Source: Candidatus Latescibacterota bacterium
GTDB lineage: Bacteria > Latescibacterota > UBA2968 > UBA8231
NCBI GenBank assembly: GCA_022827165.1
Contig: JAJDTN010000394.1
Span: 1 to 6,883 of the forward strand
DNA length: 6,883 nucleotides
Reading direction: 5' to 3'
The translations under genes were made by a program, and so were the position numbers. Under the pieces are notes generated by a model, which worked only from the letters and a program-made list of their open reading frames with translations, ran no database searches and was not told the DNA's origin. Position 1 is the first letter of the stretch, and each line of letters starts with the position of its first letter. This document shows positions 1 through 5,871 of the stretch, in pieces.

Positions 1-484
1 GCCCCTGGATGACGGCCCGCGCCTGCCCTACGCGCTGCTCCTCGCCCCCCGACCGCTGCACTGGGTTGGGGCCGCGGCGCCCCCCGCGCCCGACGCGGTC
101 GAGCAGCTCGGCGGCGCGCTCCCGGGCGCCGGGCTCGCCGCGCAGCTCCAGGGGCACGGCCACGTTCTCCACCGCGCTCAGGGTCGGAACCAGCTGGAAG
201 GTCTGGAAGACGAAGCCGACGCGGTCCCGCCGCAGGCGCGCGCGGGCGTCCTCGTCGAGGCGGTCGAGGGGCTCGCCGTCGAGAACGACGCTTCCCGCCG
301 TGGGCCGGTCGAGGCCGGCGCACAGACCGAGGAGGGTGGTCTTGCCGCTGCCCGAGGGCCCGACGACGGCGCAGGTGGTGCCCGCCGCGACCGAGAACGT
401 GACGTCGCGCAGCACCGTCAGCTCGCGGCGGCCGCTGCGGTAGGTGCGGGTGAGGCCGCTCACCTCGAGGACGGCGGAGCTCAT
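1..484 (-). CDS. LolD/MacB-type ABC transporter ATP-binding protein, 3' end missing
   Basis: N-terminal 161 residues of an ABC ATPase; the gene runs off the left edge. Walker A GPSGSGKTT is at residues 42-50. The Q-loop region FVFQTFQLVPTLSAVENV (Gln94) is typical of the LolD/MacB/FtsE group, whose ATPases pair with separately encoded or fused permeases to extrude lipoproteins, macrolides or peptides, or to do mechanical work at the envelope. An ABC signature follows at about 145-152 but reads RSGGEEQRV rather than the usual LSGGEQQRV. Walker B and the H-loop lie outside the window. The ATG overlaps the stop of the upstream GDPD gene as ATGA, indicating translational coupling. No strong ribosome binding site is seen. 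A MacB/FtsX-type permease would be expected next, beyond the edge. The last 30 or so codons diverge from family consensus at several positions, perhaps from sequence error near a contig end. Confidence 0.88.
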   Translation of the reverse strand, partial: MSSAVLEVSGLTRTYRSGRRELTVLRDVTFSVAAGTTCAVVGPSGSGKTTLLGLCAGLDRPTAGSVVLDGEPLDRLDEDARARLRRDRVGFVFQTFQLVPTLSAVENVAVPLELRGEPGARERAAELLDRVGRGGRRGPNPVQRSGGEEQRVGQARAVIQG

Positions 485-1413
485 CGCAGGCCCCGCCGGC
501 GCAGCAGCTGGATCAGGCGTTCGGGCCGGTCGGTCATGATGCCGTCGACGCCTGTCTCGATCAGGCGTTCCATCTCCTCGTCGCGGTTGACGGTCCACAC
601 CTGCACGGGCAGGCCGCGGCGGCGGGCGCGCTCGACGAACCGGGGGGTCACCAGGTCGACGGGGCCGGCCGACTCGGGCACGTGGTAGGCGTCGAAGTCC
701 GGCTCCACGAGGCCGTCGAGGCGCAGGGTGCGCAGGCCCCAGTCGACGGCGACCTCGCGGGCCGACGCCGAGGTGGCGACCTCCGGGCAGGCCTCCCGGA
801 AGGCGCTCAGGCTCCGGTGGCGGAAGGAGGCGACGATGGCCAGGGACTGCATCCCGTGGGACCGCAGCTCGCCGCACAGGCGTTGCGCCGAGTCCTCGTG
901 GCCGCTCTTCAGCTCGATGAGCACGCGCCGCCCGGGGAAGGCGGCGAGGAACTCCCCGAGGGAGGGGATCCGCAGTCCCTTCCCCCGGTACGGGTGGGTG
1001 CGGCCGCCGTCCGGACTCCAGCGGTAGCCGGCGTCCAGGGCCTGGAGCCGGGCCAGAGTCAGCTGGTCGACGCGGCCCGTGTCCTCGGTGACCCGGTGCA
1101 CGCGGCGGTCGTGGAAGACGACGAGAGCGCCGTCGGCGCTGCGGCGCAGGTCCAGCTCGAGTATATCGGCGCCCAGGGAGTCGGCGTGGCGGAACAGGGG
1201 CAGGGTGCTCTCCGGGGCCGCGTCGGCGCCGCCCCGGTGGGCGATGACCTGCAGGCCTTCGAGGCCGGCGAAGTAGGGATGGACCGGCCGCGGCGCCGGC
1301 GGCACCAGGGCCAGCAGCGCCCACAGGCCGAGGACCGCGGCCACACCGATGGCCGCCTTGCGGCGACGGCTCACCTCCGGGGACCCCGAGAGGTTGGAGC
1401 CCTCACGATCCAT
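481..1413 (-). CDS. Membrane-anchored glycerophosphodiester phosphodiesterase (GDPD family)
   Basis: Full-length 310-residue protein (311 if the in-frame GTG at 1416 is used). It hydrolyses glycerophosphodiesters, the deacylated headgroups of phospholipids, to glycerol-3-phosphate and an alcohol. A hydrophobic segment at about residues 20-38 after an Arg/Lys cluster (RRRK) predicts one N-terminal membrane anchor with the catalytic domain outside the cytoplasm. GDPD barrel landmarks in order: VIAHRGG (His59, Arg60), PEST (Glu68), LELDLR (Glu86, Asp88), VVFHD (His101), LIELKSG (Glu167, Lys169), VWTVN near 272-276, and the closing GVDGIMTDRPERL. These cover the expected metal ligands and catalytic histidines, so it should be active. 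The gene starts inside the end of the upstream ABC gene; the GGAGGTGATG there is a strong Shine-Dalgarno match but sits unusually close to the ATG. Its stop overlaps the next start. A periplasmic or surface phospholipid-turnover role is inferred. Confidence 0.93.
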   Translation of the reverse strand: MDREGSNLSGSPEVSRRRKAAIGVAAVLGLWALLALVPPAPRPVHPYFAGLEGLQVIAHRGGADAAPESTLPLFRHADSLGADILELDLRRSADGALVVFHDRRVHRVTEDTGRVDQLTLARLQALDAGYRWSPDGGRTHPYRGKGLRIPSLGEFLAAFPGRRVLIELKSGHEDSAQRLCGELRSHGMQSLAIVASFRHRSLSAFREACPEVATSASAREVAVDWGLRTLRLDGLVEPDFDAYHVPESAGPVDLVTPRFVERARRRGLPVQVWTVNRDEEMERLIETGVDGIMTDRPERLIQLLRRRGLR

Positions 1414-3271
1414 CACCTCCAGCGGCTCGGAGCGGTGCGGGCCCCTCCTGCGTCGACTCCTGCGCGCCGTACTGCAGCTGGTGCAGCCGGTGGTAGAGCC
1501 CGCCGCGGGCGAGCAGCTCGTCGTGGCGGCCGTGCTCGCGCACCTGCCCCCGGTGCAGCACCAGGATGGCGTCGGCGTTGCGCACCGTCGACAGCCGGTG
1601 GGCGATGACCAGGCTCGTGCGCCCGCGCATCATCCGCCCCACCGCCTCCTGGATCCACATCTCGGTCTCGGTGTCGATGTTGGCCGTGGCCTCGTCGAGG
1701 ACCAGGACCTCGGGCCCGGCGGCCAAGACCCGGGCGAAGGAGAGGAGCTGGCGCTGCCCCGCCGACAGCGAGACGCCGCGCTCGCCCACGGTCTGGTCGT
1801 AGCCGTCGGGCAGGCGGTCGATGAAGCGGTCGGCGTTGGTGTCGCGGGCGGCCTGCACGACCCGCTCCCTCGGAACGGCCTCCCCTTCGCTGCCGGCGCC
1901 GAGGGCGATGTTGTCGGCCAGGGTGCCGGCGAAGAGGAAGACGTCCTGGTGCACCAGGCCGATGCGGCGGCGCAGGTCGCGCACGTCCCAGTCCCTCACG
2001 TCGACGCCGTCGACGCGGACCTCGCCCCGCTGCGCGTCGTAGAACCGGCAGAGGAGGTTGACGAGGGTGCTCTTGCCGGCGCCGGTGGCCCCGACCACCG
2101 CCAGGCTCTGCCCGGGCTCGATGGCGAAGGTGACACCGCGCAGGACCCACTCCTCCTCCCCCGGCGCGCCGTCGTAGGCGAACCAGACGTCGCGGAACTC
2201 GATGCGGCCGAGCATCGGGCTCGGACCCCGGTGGGCGCCGGTGGGCTCCTCTTCGGTGTCGAGCAGCTCGAAGAGGCGCTCCGACGAGGCCATCGCCGTC
2301 TGCAGCACCTGGAAGCCCTCGGCGATCGACCGCAGGGGCATGAAGAACCGGGGCACGTACTGGAGCATCGCCACCAGCACCCCCCACTCCATCTCGCGGG
2401 ACAGGACCTGTCCGGTGCCGTACCAGAGGACGACGGCCAGCATCAGGCCCCCCGACAGCTCCATGACCGGGAAGTAGGCCGAGTGGTACACGGTGGCGGT
2501 GAGGCGGCTGCGGAGGTACTCGTCGTTGCTCTCCTCGAAGCGGCGCGAGCGCCGGTCCTGGGCGCCGAAGAGCTGCACCACCTCCATGCCGGTGATCCCC
2601 TCCTGCAGGGACGCGGCGAAGTCGCCGAAGCGCGCCCGGGCCTCCTGGTAACAGCGGTAGGTGCGGCGCTGCAGCAGGGCCGTGGCCAGGAAGGCGAGAG
2701 GCAGGCAGAGGCTGGTGATCAGGCCCAGGCCGGGGTCCATGTAGAAGATGAAGCCGAGGATGGCGGCCAGGGTGAAGAGGTCGCTCACCAGCGTCACCAG
2801 GCCGTCGGTGAACAGCTCGTTGAGGGCGTCCACATCGCTGGTGTTGCGCGCCATGAGCCGCCCCACGGGCGTGCGGTCGTAGAACCGCAGGGGCAGCCAC
2901 TGCAGGCGGTGGAAGATCGCCCGGCGCAGGTCGCGCATCGCCCACTGGCCGATCATGTTCGTCGTCCAGCCCTGAACGTAGCCGAGGACGAACTGGAGCC
3001 CCAGCAGGGCCGCGTAGATCAGGACGATGGAGCCGAACCCCTCGGCGTCGCCGGGCAGCAGGTAGTCGTCGACGCCGATCTTGGTCAGGTAGGGTCCCGC
3101 CTGGCGGGCGCCGGCGCCAGCGAGGATGGCGGCCAGGCCCGCGAGCACCCAGAAGACGTAGGGCCGCAGCCAGCCCAGGAGTCGGAGGATCAGGCGGGCC
3201 TCCAGGCCGCGGGCCGTCTCCTCGTCCCCGAAGGGCGCCGCCGTCGGCAGGGCGGGGCCGCCGCGCATCAT
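1403..3271 (-). CDS. ABC exporter half-transporter, permease-ATPase fusion, catalytically competent partner (TM288/BmrD-like)
   Basis: 622 residues: an ABC type-I exporter membrane domain followed by an ATPase domain. Membrane helices are predicted near 36-55, 80-100, 155-178, 180-200, 266-286 and 293-312. The ATPase has an A-loop Tyr366, Walker A GATGAGKST (394-402), Q-loop Gln442, signature LSAGQ (502-506), Walker B VLVLDE (Asp526, Glu527), D-loop ANID and H-loop His558. The catalytic Glu is present but the signature is LSAGQ instead of LSGGQ, as in the second subunit of heterodimeric exporters. The start ATG shares one base with the upstream stop (TGATG); an adjacent ATG at 3268 and GTG at 3274 are alternatives. 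The open frame continues upstream without real coding content, inside the preceding gene. Residues after about 603 form a short low-complexity tail that overlaps the GDPD start. It should dimerise with the upstream half-transporter in the inner membrane. Drug or lipid export is family inference. Confidence 0.95.
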   Translation of the reverse strand: MMRGGPALPTAAPFGDEETARGLEARLILRLLGWLRPYVFWVLAGLAAILAGAGARQAGPYLTKIGVDDYLLPGDAEGFGSIVLIYAALLGLQFVLGYVQGWTTNMIGQWAMRDLRRAIFHRLQWLPLRFYDRTPVGRLMARNTSDVDALNELFTDGLVTLVSDLFTLAAILGFIFYMDPGLGLITSLCLPLAFLATALLQRRTYRCYQEARARFGDFAASLQEGITGMEVVQLFGAQDRRSRRFEESNDEYLRSRLTATVYHSAYFPVMELSGGLMLAVVLWYGTGQVLSREMEWGVLVAMLQYVPRFFMPLRSIAEGFQVLQTAMASSERLFELLDTEEEPTGAHRGPSPMLGRIEFRDVWFAYDGAPGEEEWVLRGVTFAIEPGQSLAVVGATGAGKSTLVNLLCRFYDAQRGEVRVDGVDVRDWDVRDLRRRIGLVHQDVFLFAGTLADNIALGAGSEGEAVPRERVVQAARDTNADRFIDRLPDGYDQTVGERGVSLSAGQRQLLSFARVLAAGPEVLVLDEATANIDTETEMWIQEAVGRMMRGRTSLVIAHRLSTVRNADAILVLHRGQVREHGRHDELLARGGLYHRLHQLQYGAQESTQEGPAPLRAAGGDGS

Positions 3272-5022
3272 CACAGCTCGGTCAGCTCCCGGGCCAGGCT
3301 CTGGCGCCGGTGCATGCCGGCGTAGAGCCCGCCCCGCGCCACCAGCTCCTCGTGGGTGCCCGCCTCGGCGATGCGGCCCTCGTCGAGGACGACGATGCGG
3401 TCGGCGTCGCGCACGCTCGACAGGCGATGGGCGATGAGGATCGTGGTCCGCTGCCGCATCACCTCCCGCAGGTTGTCCAGAATCCCCTCCTCGGTGGCGG
3501 TGTCGACGCTGGCCAGGGCGTCGTCGAGGATGAGGATGCGCGGCTCCCGGGCCAGGGCCCGGGCCAGGGCGGTGCGCTGCCTCTGCCCCCCCGACAGGGT
3601 GACGCCGCGCTCGCCGACGACGGTCCCGAAGCCGTCGGGGAACTCCTCCGGGTCGAGCTGGGCCATGCCGGCCGCCCACTCCACGGGGCCGGGGGCCCGG
3701 TCGAGGACGATGTTCTCCTCGATCGTCTCCGAGAACAGGAAGGGCTCCTGCGGCACGTAGCCGATGGCGGCGCGCAGGGTCGTCAGCGGGACCCGCTCCA
3801 CGGGCACCCCGTCGATCAGCACCTGGCCCCGGTCCGCCTCCAGAAGGCGGGGGATCAGCCGCGCCAGGGTCGACTTGCCCGAGCCCACGCGGCCGACGAT
3901 GGCCAGGGTGCCGCCGGCCGGGACCCGCAGGCAGACCCCGTCCAGGGCCGGGCGGCCATCGAAGGCGAGGTGAACGTCGCGCAGCTCGATCTCCCCTCTC
4001 AGTCCGTTGCGCCCCGGGGCGCGGCGGTCCTCGGGCGGGTGGCCGAGGATGGCGTTGATGCGGCCGAGGGAGGCGGCGGCGCGCTGGAACTCGTCGACCA
4101 TGCGGCCCAGGAGGTACATGGGCCGGCTCATGCGGATCAGGTAGAGGTTGAAGGCGACGAAGGCGCCCAGGGTCAGGGTGCCGTCGATGACGCGCAGGCC
4201 GCCGAGCCACAGAACGACCAGCATGGAGGTTCCGTTCAGCAGTCCCGTGAAGGGAAGGAACAGACTGCGGAGATGGATGAGCCCCTGGTTGCGCTCCACG
4301 TACTCGTCGTTGAGGGACTCGAAGCGGCGGATCTCCCGGTCCTCGATGGCGCACGCCTTGACGACCCGCATGCCGCCGAGGTTCTCCTGGATGCGGGAGC
4401 TGATCGCCCCGAACTGGTCCTGCACCCTCCGGTAGCCGTTGCGGACCCGGCCGGAGACGAGACTGGCCGCCAGGGCCAGCACCGGCATCGGCGCCAGGGC
4501 CAGCAGGGCCAGCTGCCAGTCGATGAGACTCATGAGGAGCAGGCTCATGACGAAGGTGAGCACCCCCATGAGGGTCATGCGGAAGGCGTGGTGCAGGAAG
4601 CGCTGGATCGCCTCCACGTCGTTGGTGGCCCGGGCCATCAGGTCTCCGGCGCGGCGCTCGTGGAAGAACCGCAGCGGCAGCCGCAGGAGGTGCCTCACGT
4701 AGGCGCGCCGGATGTCGTGCTCCACGTGGCGGGAGACGCTGGTGAAGAACCAGCGCATGCCGAAGTTGACCCCCCAGCCCGCGATGGCGAGGCCCGCGAT
4801 CGCCCAGGCGTAGACCTGCACCTCGCCCAGGGCCGCGGCGAGGACGCCGGCGGACTCCCCGGCCCGGGTCGCTTCCTCGGCGCCCTCGATCGCCTCCTTC
4901 AGCAGCAGCGGCAGGACGAGGGTGATCGTCTGGGCCACGAGCAGCAGCCCCAAACCGAGGACGATCTGGCGGCGGTAGGGCCGCAGCCAGGGGCGGAAGA
5001 GTCGAAAGGGATCGATGCGCAA
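3271..5022 (-). CDS. ABC exporter half-transporter, permease-ATPase fusion, degenerate-site partner (TM287/BmrC-like)
   Basis: 583 residues, membrane domain then ATPase domain. Hydrophobic helices lie near 20-41, 70-92, 148-168, 170-190, 252-273 and 282-300. ATPase motifs: A-loop aromatic Phe354, Walker A GRVGSGKST (377-385), Q-loop Gln425, canonical LSGGQ (476-480), Walker B ILILDD (496-501) and H-loop His532. The residue after the Walker B Asp500 is Asp501 where active ABC ATPases have Glu, so this subunit's own ATP site is expected to hydrolyse poorly. Asp here is characteristic of TM287, YheI/BmrC and related first subunits of heterodimeric exporters. The start is a TTG with a weak GGAA ribosome-binding match; an in-frame stop lies only eight codons upstream and no ATG or GTG occurs before the first membrane helix, so TTG is the best choice. 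It is the first gene of the overlapping four-gene operon, directly behind the palindrome at 5037-5052. Confidence 0.95.
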   Translation of the reverse strand: MRIDPFRLFRPWLRPYRRQIVLGLGLLLVAQTITLVLPLLLKEAIEGAEEATRAGESAGVLAAALGEVQVYAWAIAGLAIAGWGVNFGMRWFFTSVSRHVEHDIRRAYVRHLLRLPLRFFHERRAGDLMARATNDVEAIQRFLHHAFRMTLMGVLTFVMSLLLMSLIDWQLALLALAPMPVLALAASLVSGRVRNGYRRVQDQFGAISSRIQENLGGMRVVKACAIEDREIRRFESLNDEYVERNQGLIHLRSLFLPFTGLLNGTSMLVVLWLGGLRVIDGTLTLGAFVAFNLYLIRMSRPMYLLGRMVDEFQRAAASLGRINAILGHPPEDRRAPGRNGLRGEIELRDVHLAFDGRPALDGVCLRVPAGGTLAIVGRVGSGKSTLARLIPRLLEADRGQVLIDGVPVERVPLTTLRAAIGYVPQEPFLFSETIEENIVLDRAPGPVEWAAGMAQLDPEEFPDGFGTVVGERGVTLSGGQRQRTALARALAREPRILILDDALASVDTATEEGILDNLREVMRQRTTILIAHRLSSVRDADRIVVLDEGRIAEAGTHEELVARGGLYAGMHRRQSLARELTEL

Positions 5023-5036
5023 AGGGTGTTCCGGTA

Positions 5037-5052
5037 GACTGACCGGTCAGTC
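5037..5052. promoter_or_regulatory. Perfect 16-bp palindrome, candidate repressor operator
   Basis: GACTGACCGGTCAGTC is a perfect inverted repeat with no central spacer, centred 22-23 bases upstream of the TTG start of the first exporter gene. A spacer-free palindrome cannot form a good RNA hairpin, so a dimeric DNA-binding protein is the likelier reader. Length, symmetry and the GACCGGTC core resemble operators of TetR-family repressors, which often control drug exporters, but no TetR gene lies in the window. If the weak promoter at 5057-5085 is real, the palindrome would cover the transcription start. Confidence 0.6.
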
Positions 5053-5056
5053 AGAC

Positions 5057-5085
5057 AAGGTGGCCGCGCCGGCGCCGGCCGTCAA
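5057..5085 (-). promoter_or_regulatory. Weak candidate promoter of the ABC exporter operon
   Basis: On the minus strand TTGACG (5085-5080) matches the sigma70 -35 box at five of six bases. Seventeen bases on, the -10 slot holds CACCTT (5062-5057), a poor match. The GC-rich spacer contains a 12-bp GCCGGCGCCGGC palindrome (5068-5079). The position directly before the operator-like palindrome supports a promoter here, but the -10 is weak and read-through from the DUF6088 promoter is equally possible. Confidence 0.25.
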
Positions 5086-5112
5086 TTCGCCGCCGTGGTG
5101 CGACGACTGCGG

Positions 5113-5736
5113 TCATGCGGCAACGGCCGCATCGCTCGCGATGCTGCGCGCCAGCGGCAAGGCCCAGCCGGGCAGATCGCGGCCGTGGCGCAACAGATCG
5201 AGCTTCACCTCGTCGGGCAGACGGCTTCTCAAAGTCGCGACAACCCGTCCATCCGCGGCCGCACGGGGGCCCAGCCACCGCAGCGCCTGAACCACTGGCG
5301 CGGCAGGTCTTCCCGCCCACTGCATGACCCTCGGGCCCGCGTGCCGGAACCGGACGGTTCTACCGTCGATCTCGAGCGTCCTCGAATGGCCGTCGGTCAC
5401 GTAGCTGACCTGCGCCGGCACCGCGTTGGTCAGGCCCAGTTGATTGGCAGCCACCAGGCCGTCCGGCATGATCCGCACACCGTCCCGCCGCGCCAATGCC
5501 GCGATGGCGGCATCCAACTCTGCGGGCGCGGGGCGATTGAGCACACTGCTGATCCGGGGCTTGTCGTACAGGCCGTGGCCCACGCGGCGCAGCCGTCCCG
5601 CCTTTACGAGACGCGACAGGGCCTGGTCGATGGCCTCACGGCTGCCGACATCCAGAAAGTCCTTGGGCGTGCACACCCACCGTCCGGTCCCGTGCACGGA
5701 CACCCTCCGCATGATCTTGTCTGCCATGGCGGTCAT
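5113..5736 (-). CDS. DUF6088 family protein, AbiEi-type antitoxin / winged-helix regulator
   Basis: 207 residues. Residues 8-60 form a winged-helix-like domain with the family pattern: GTGRWVCTPKDF (16-27), then DVGSREAIDQALSRLVKAG and RRVGHGLYDKPR ending the wing. The middle region has MPDGLVAANQLGL (90-102) and VSYVTDGHSRT (110-120), and the C-terminal third is helical. I recognise this as DUF6088, related to the AbiEi antitoxins that repress their own promoter and neutralise an AbiEii nucleotidyltransferase toxin in type IV toxin-antitoxin systems. No transmembrane segment or signal is seen, so it is cytosolic. The ATG at 5736 is preceded by AGGTG at a suitable distance; a second ATG at 5727 is possible. 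The reading frame appears intact. No AbiEii gene follows: the next gene, 90 bases on, is an ABC exporter. It could be a solitary regulator or an antitoxin that has lost its toxin. Confidence 0.88.
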   Translation of the reverse strand: MTAMADKIMRRVSVHGTGRWVCTPKDFLDVGSREAIDQALSRLVKAGRLRRVGHGLYDKPRISSVLNRPAPAELDAAIAALARRDGVRIMPDGLVAANQLGLTNAVPAQVSYVTDGHSRTLEIDGRTVRFRHAGPRVMQWAGRPAAPVVQALRWLGPRAAADGRVVATLRSRLPDEVKLDLLRHGRDLPGWALPLARSIASDAAVAA

Positions 5737-5743
5737 CGGACAC

Positions 5744-5752
5744 CTGAGTCAG
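5744..5752. promoter_or_regulatory. Short inverted repeat CTGAGTCAG at the DUF6088 transcription start
   Basis: CTGA-G-TCAG is symmetric around its central base. It sits between the predicted -10 box and the ATG of the DUF6088 gene, where an autorepressor would bind. AbiEi-type antitoxins are known to repress their own promoters through inverted repeats, so self-regulation is plausible. Nine bases is short enough to be chance. Confidence 0.25.
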
Positions 5753-5753
5753 A

Positions 5754-5782
5754 AATTTATGCTATTTATTCTTACGAATCAA
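5754..5782 (-). promoter_or_regulatory. Sigma70-type promoter of the DUF6088 gene
   Basis: Minus strand: -35 TTGATT (5782-5777), a 17-base spacer, and -10 TAAATT (5759-5754). It lies in the only AT-rich block of the window (11 G/C among the 40 bases 5751-5790). The predicted transcription start near 5747 leaves a leader of about 11 bases that contains the AGGTG ribosome binding site. Confidence 0.6.
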
Positions 5783-5795
5783 GAAGACTGTATCA

Positions 5796-5808
5796 GGGGT
5801 CAGACCTC
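5796..5808. repeat. Short inverted-repeat motif GGTC-A-GACC in the divergent spacer
   Basis: The stretch GGGGTCAGACCTC contains GGTC and GACC arms around a single A. It lies at the edge of the AT-rich block between the divergent DUF6088 gene and the plus-strand gene. It could be part of a regulatory site or the scar of a small mobile element; I see no transposase or long terminal repeats to support the latter. The core GTCAGAC recurs at 5050-5056 beside the other end of the DUF6088 gene. Confidence 0.25.
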
Positions 5809-5857
5809 ATGCAGATTGACGCCTCCGGCCTCGCGGACCCTCATTCCCCGCCCTGAC

Positions 5858-5862
5858 AGGAG
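5858..5862 (+). promoter_or_regulatory. Ribosome binding site of the plus-strand gene
   Basis: AGGAG lies nine bases before the ATG at 5872 and fixes that codon as the start. Confidence 0.7.
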
Positions 5863-5871
5863 ACCCCACCC

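Noticed and set aside
1349..3325. 658-residue plus-strand open frame opposite the second ABC gene
   Set aside because: Composition is Ala/Val/Gly/Glu/Gln-rich with no motif; it is the antisense shadow of a gene with full ABC motifs.
3547..3570. Perfect tandem repeat of a 12-base unit (CCGGGCCAGGGC twice)
   Set aside because: It encodes the ALARALAR helix that normally follows the ABC signature; repetition follows from the protein and codon bias.
1403..4354. 983-residue open frame on the minus strand extending the second ABC subunit far upstream
   Set aside because: The part beyond 3274 is Arg/Pro/Gly-rich, lies wholly inside the first exporter gene in another frame and has no domain; the real start overlaps the preceding stop at 3271.
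3310..5037. 575-residue plus-strand open frame opposite the first ABC gene
   Set aside because: Same antisense-shadow composition; the minus frame carries Walker A, LSGGQ and Walker B.
5062..5080. GC-rich hairpin GGCCG/CGGCC as a terminator after the DUF6088 gene
   Set aside because: The stem is only five pairs with a nine-base loop and no following T run on the minus strand.
5051..5116. 21-codon minus-strand open frame starting in the DUF6088 stop
   Set aside because: Too short and Arg-rich to call as a gene; kept only as a possible vestige in the orphan-antitoxin finding.
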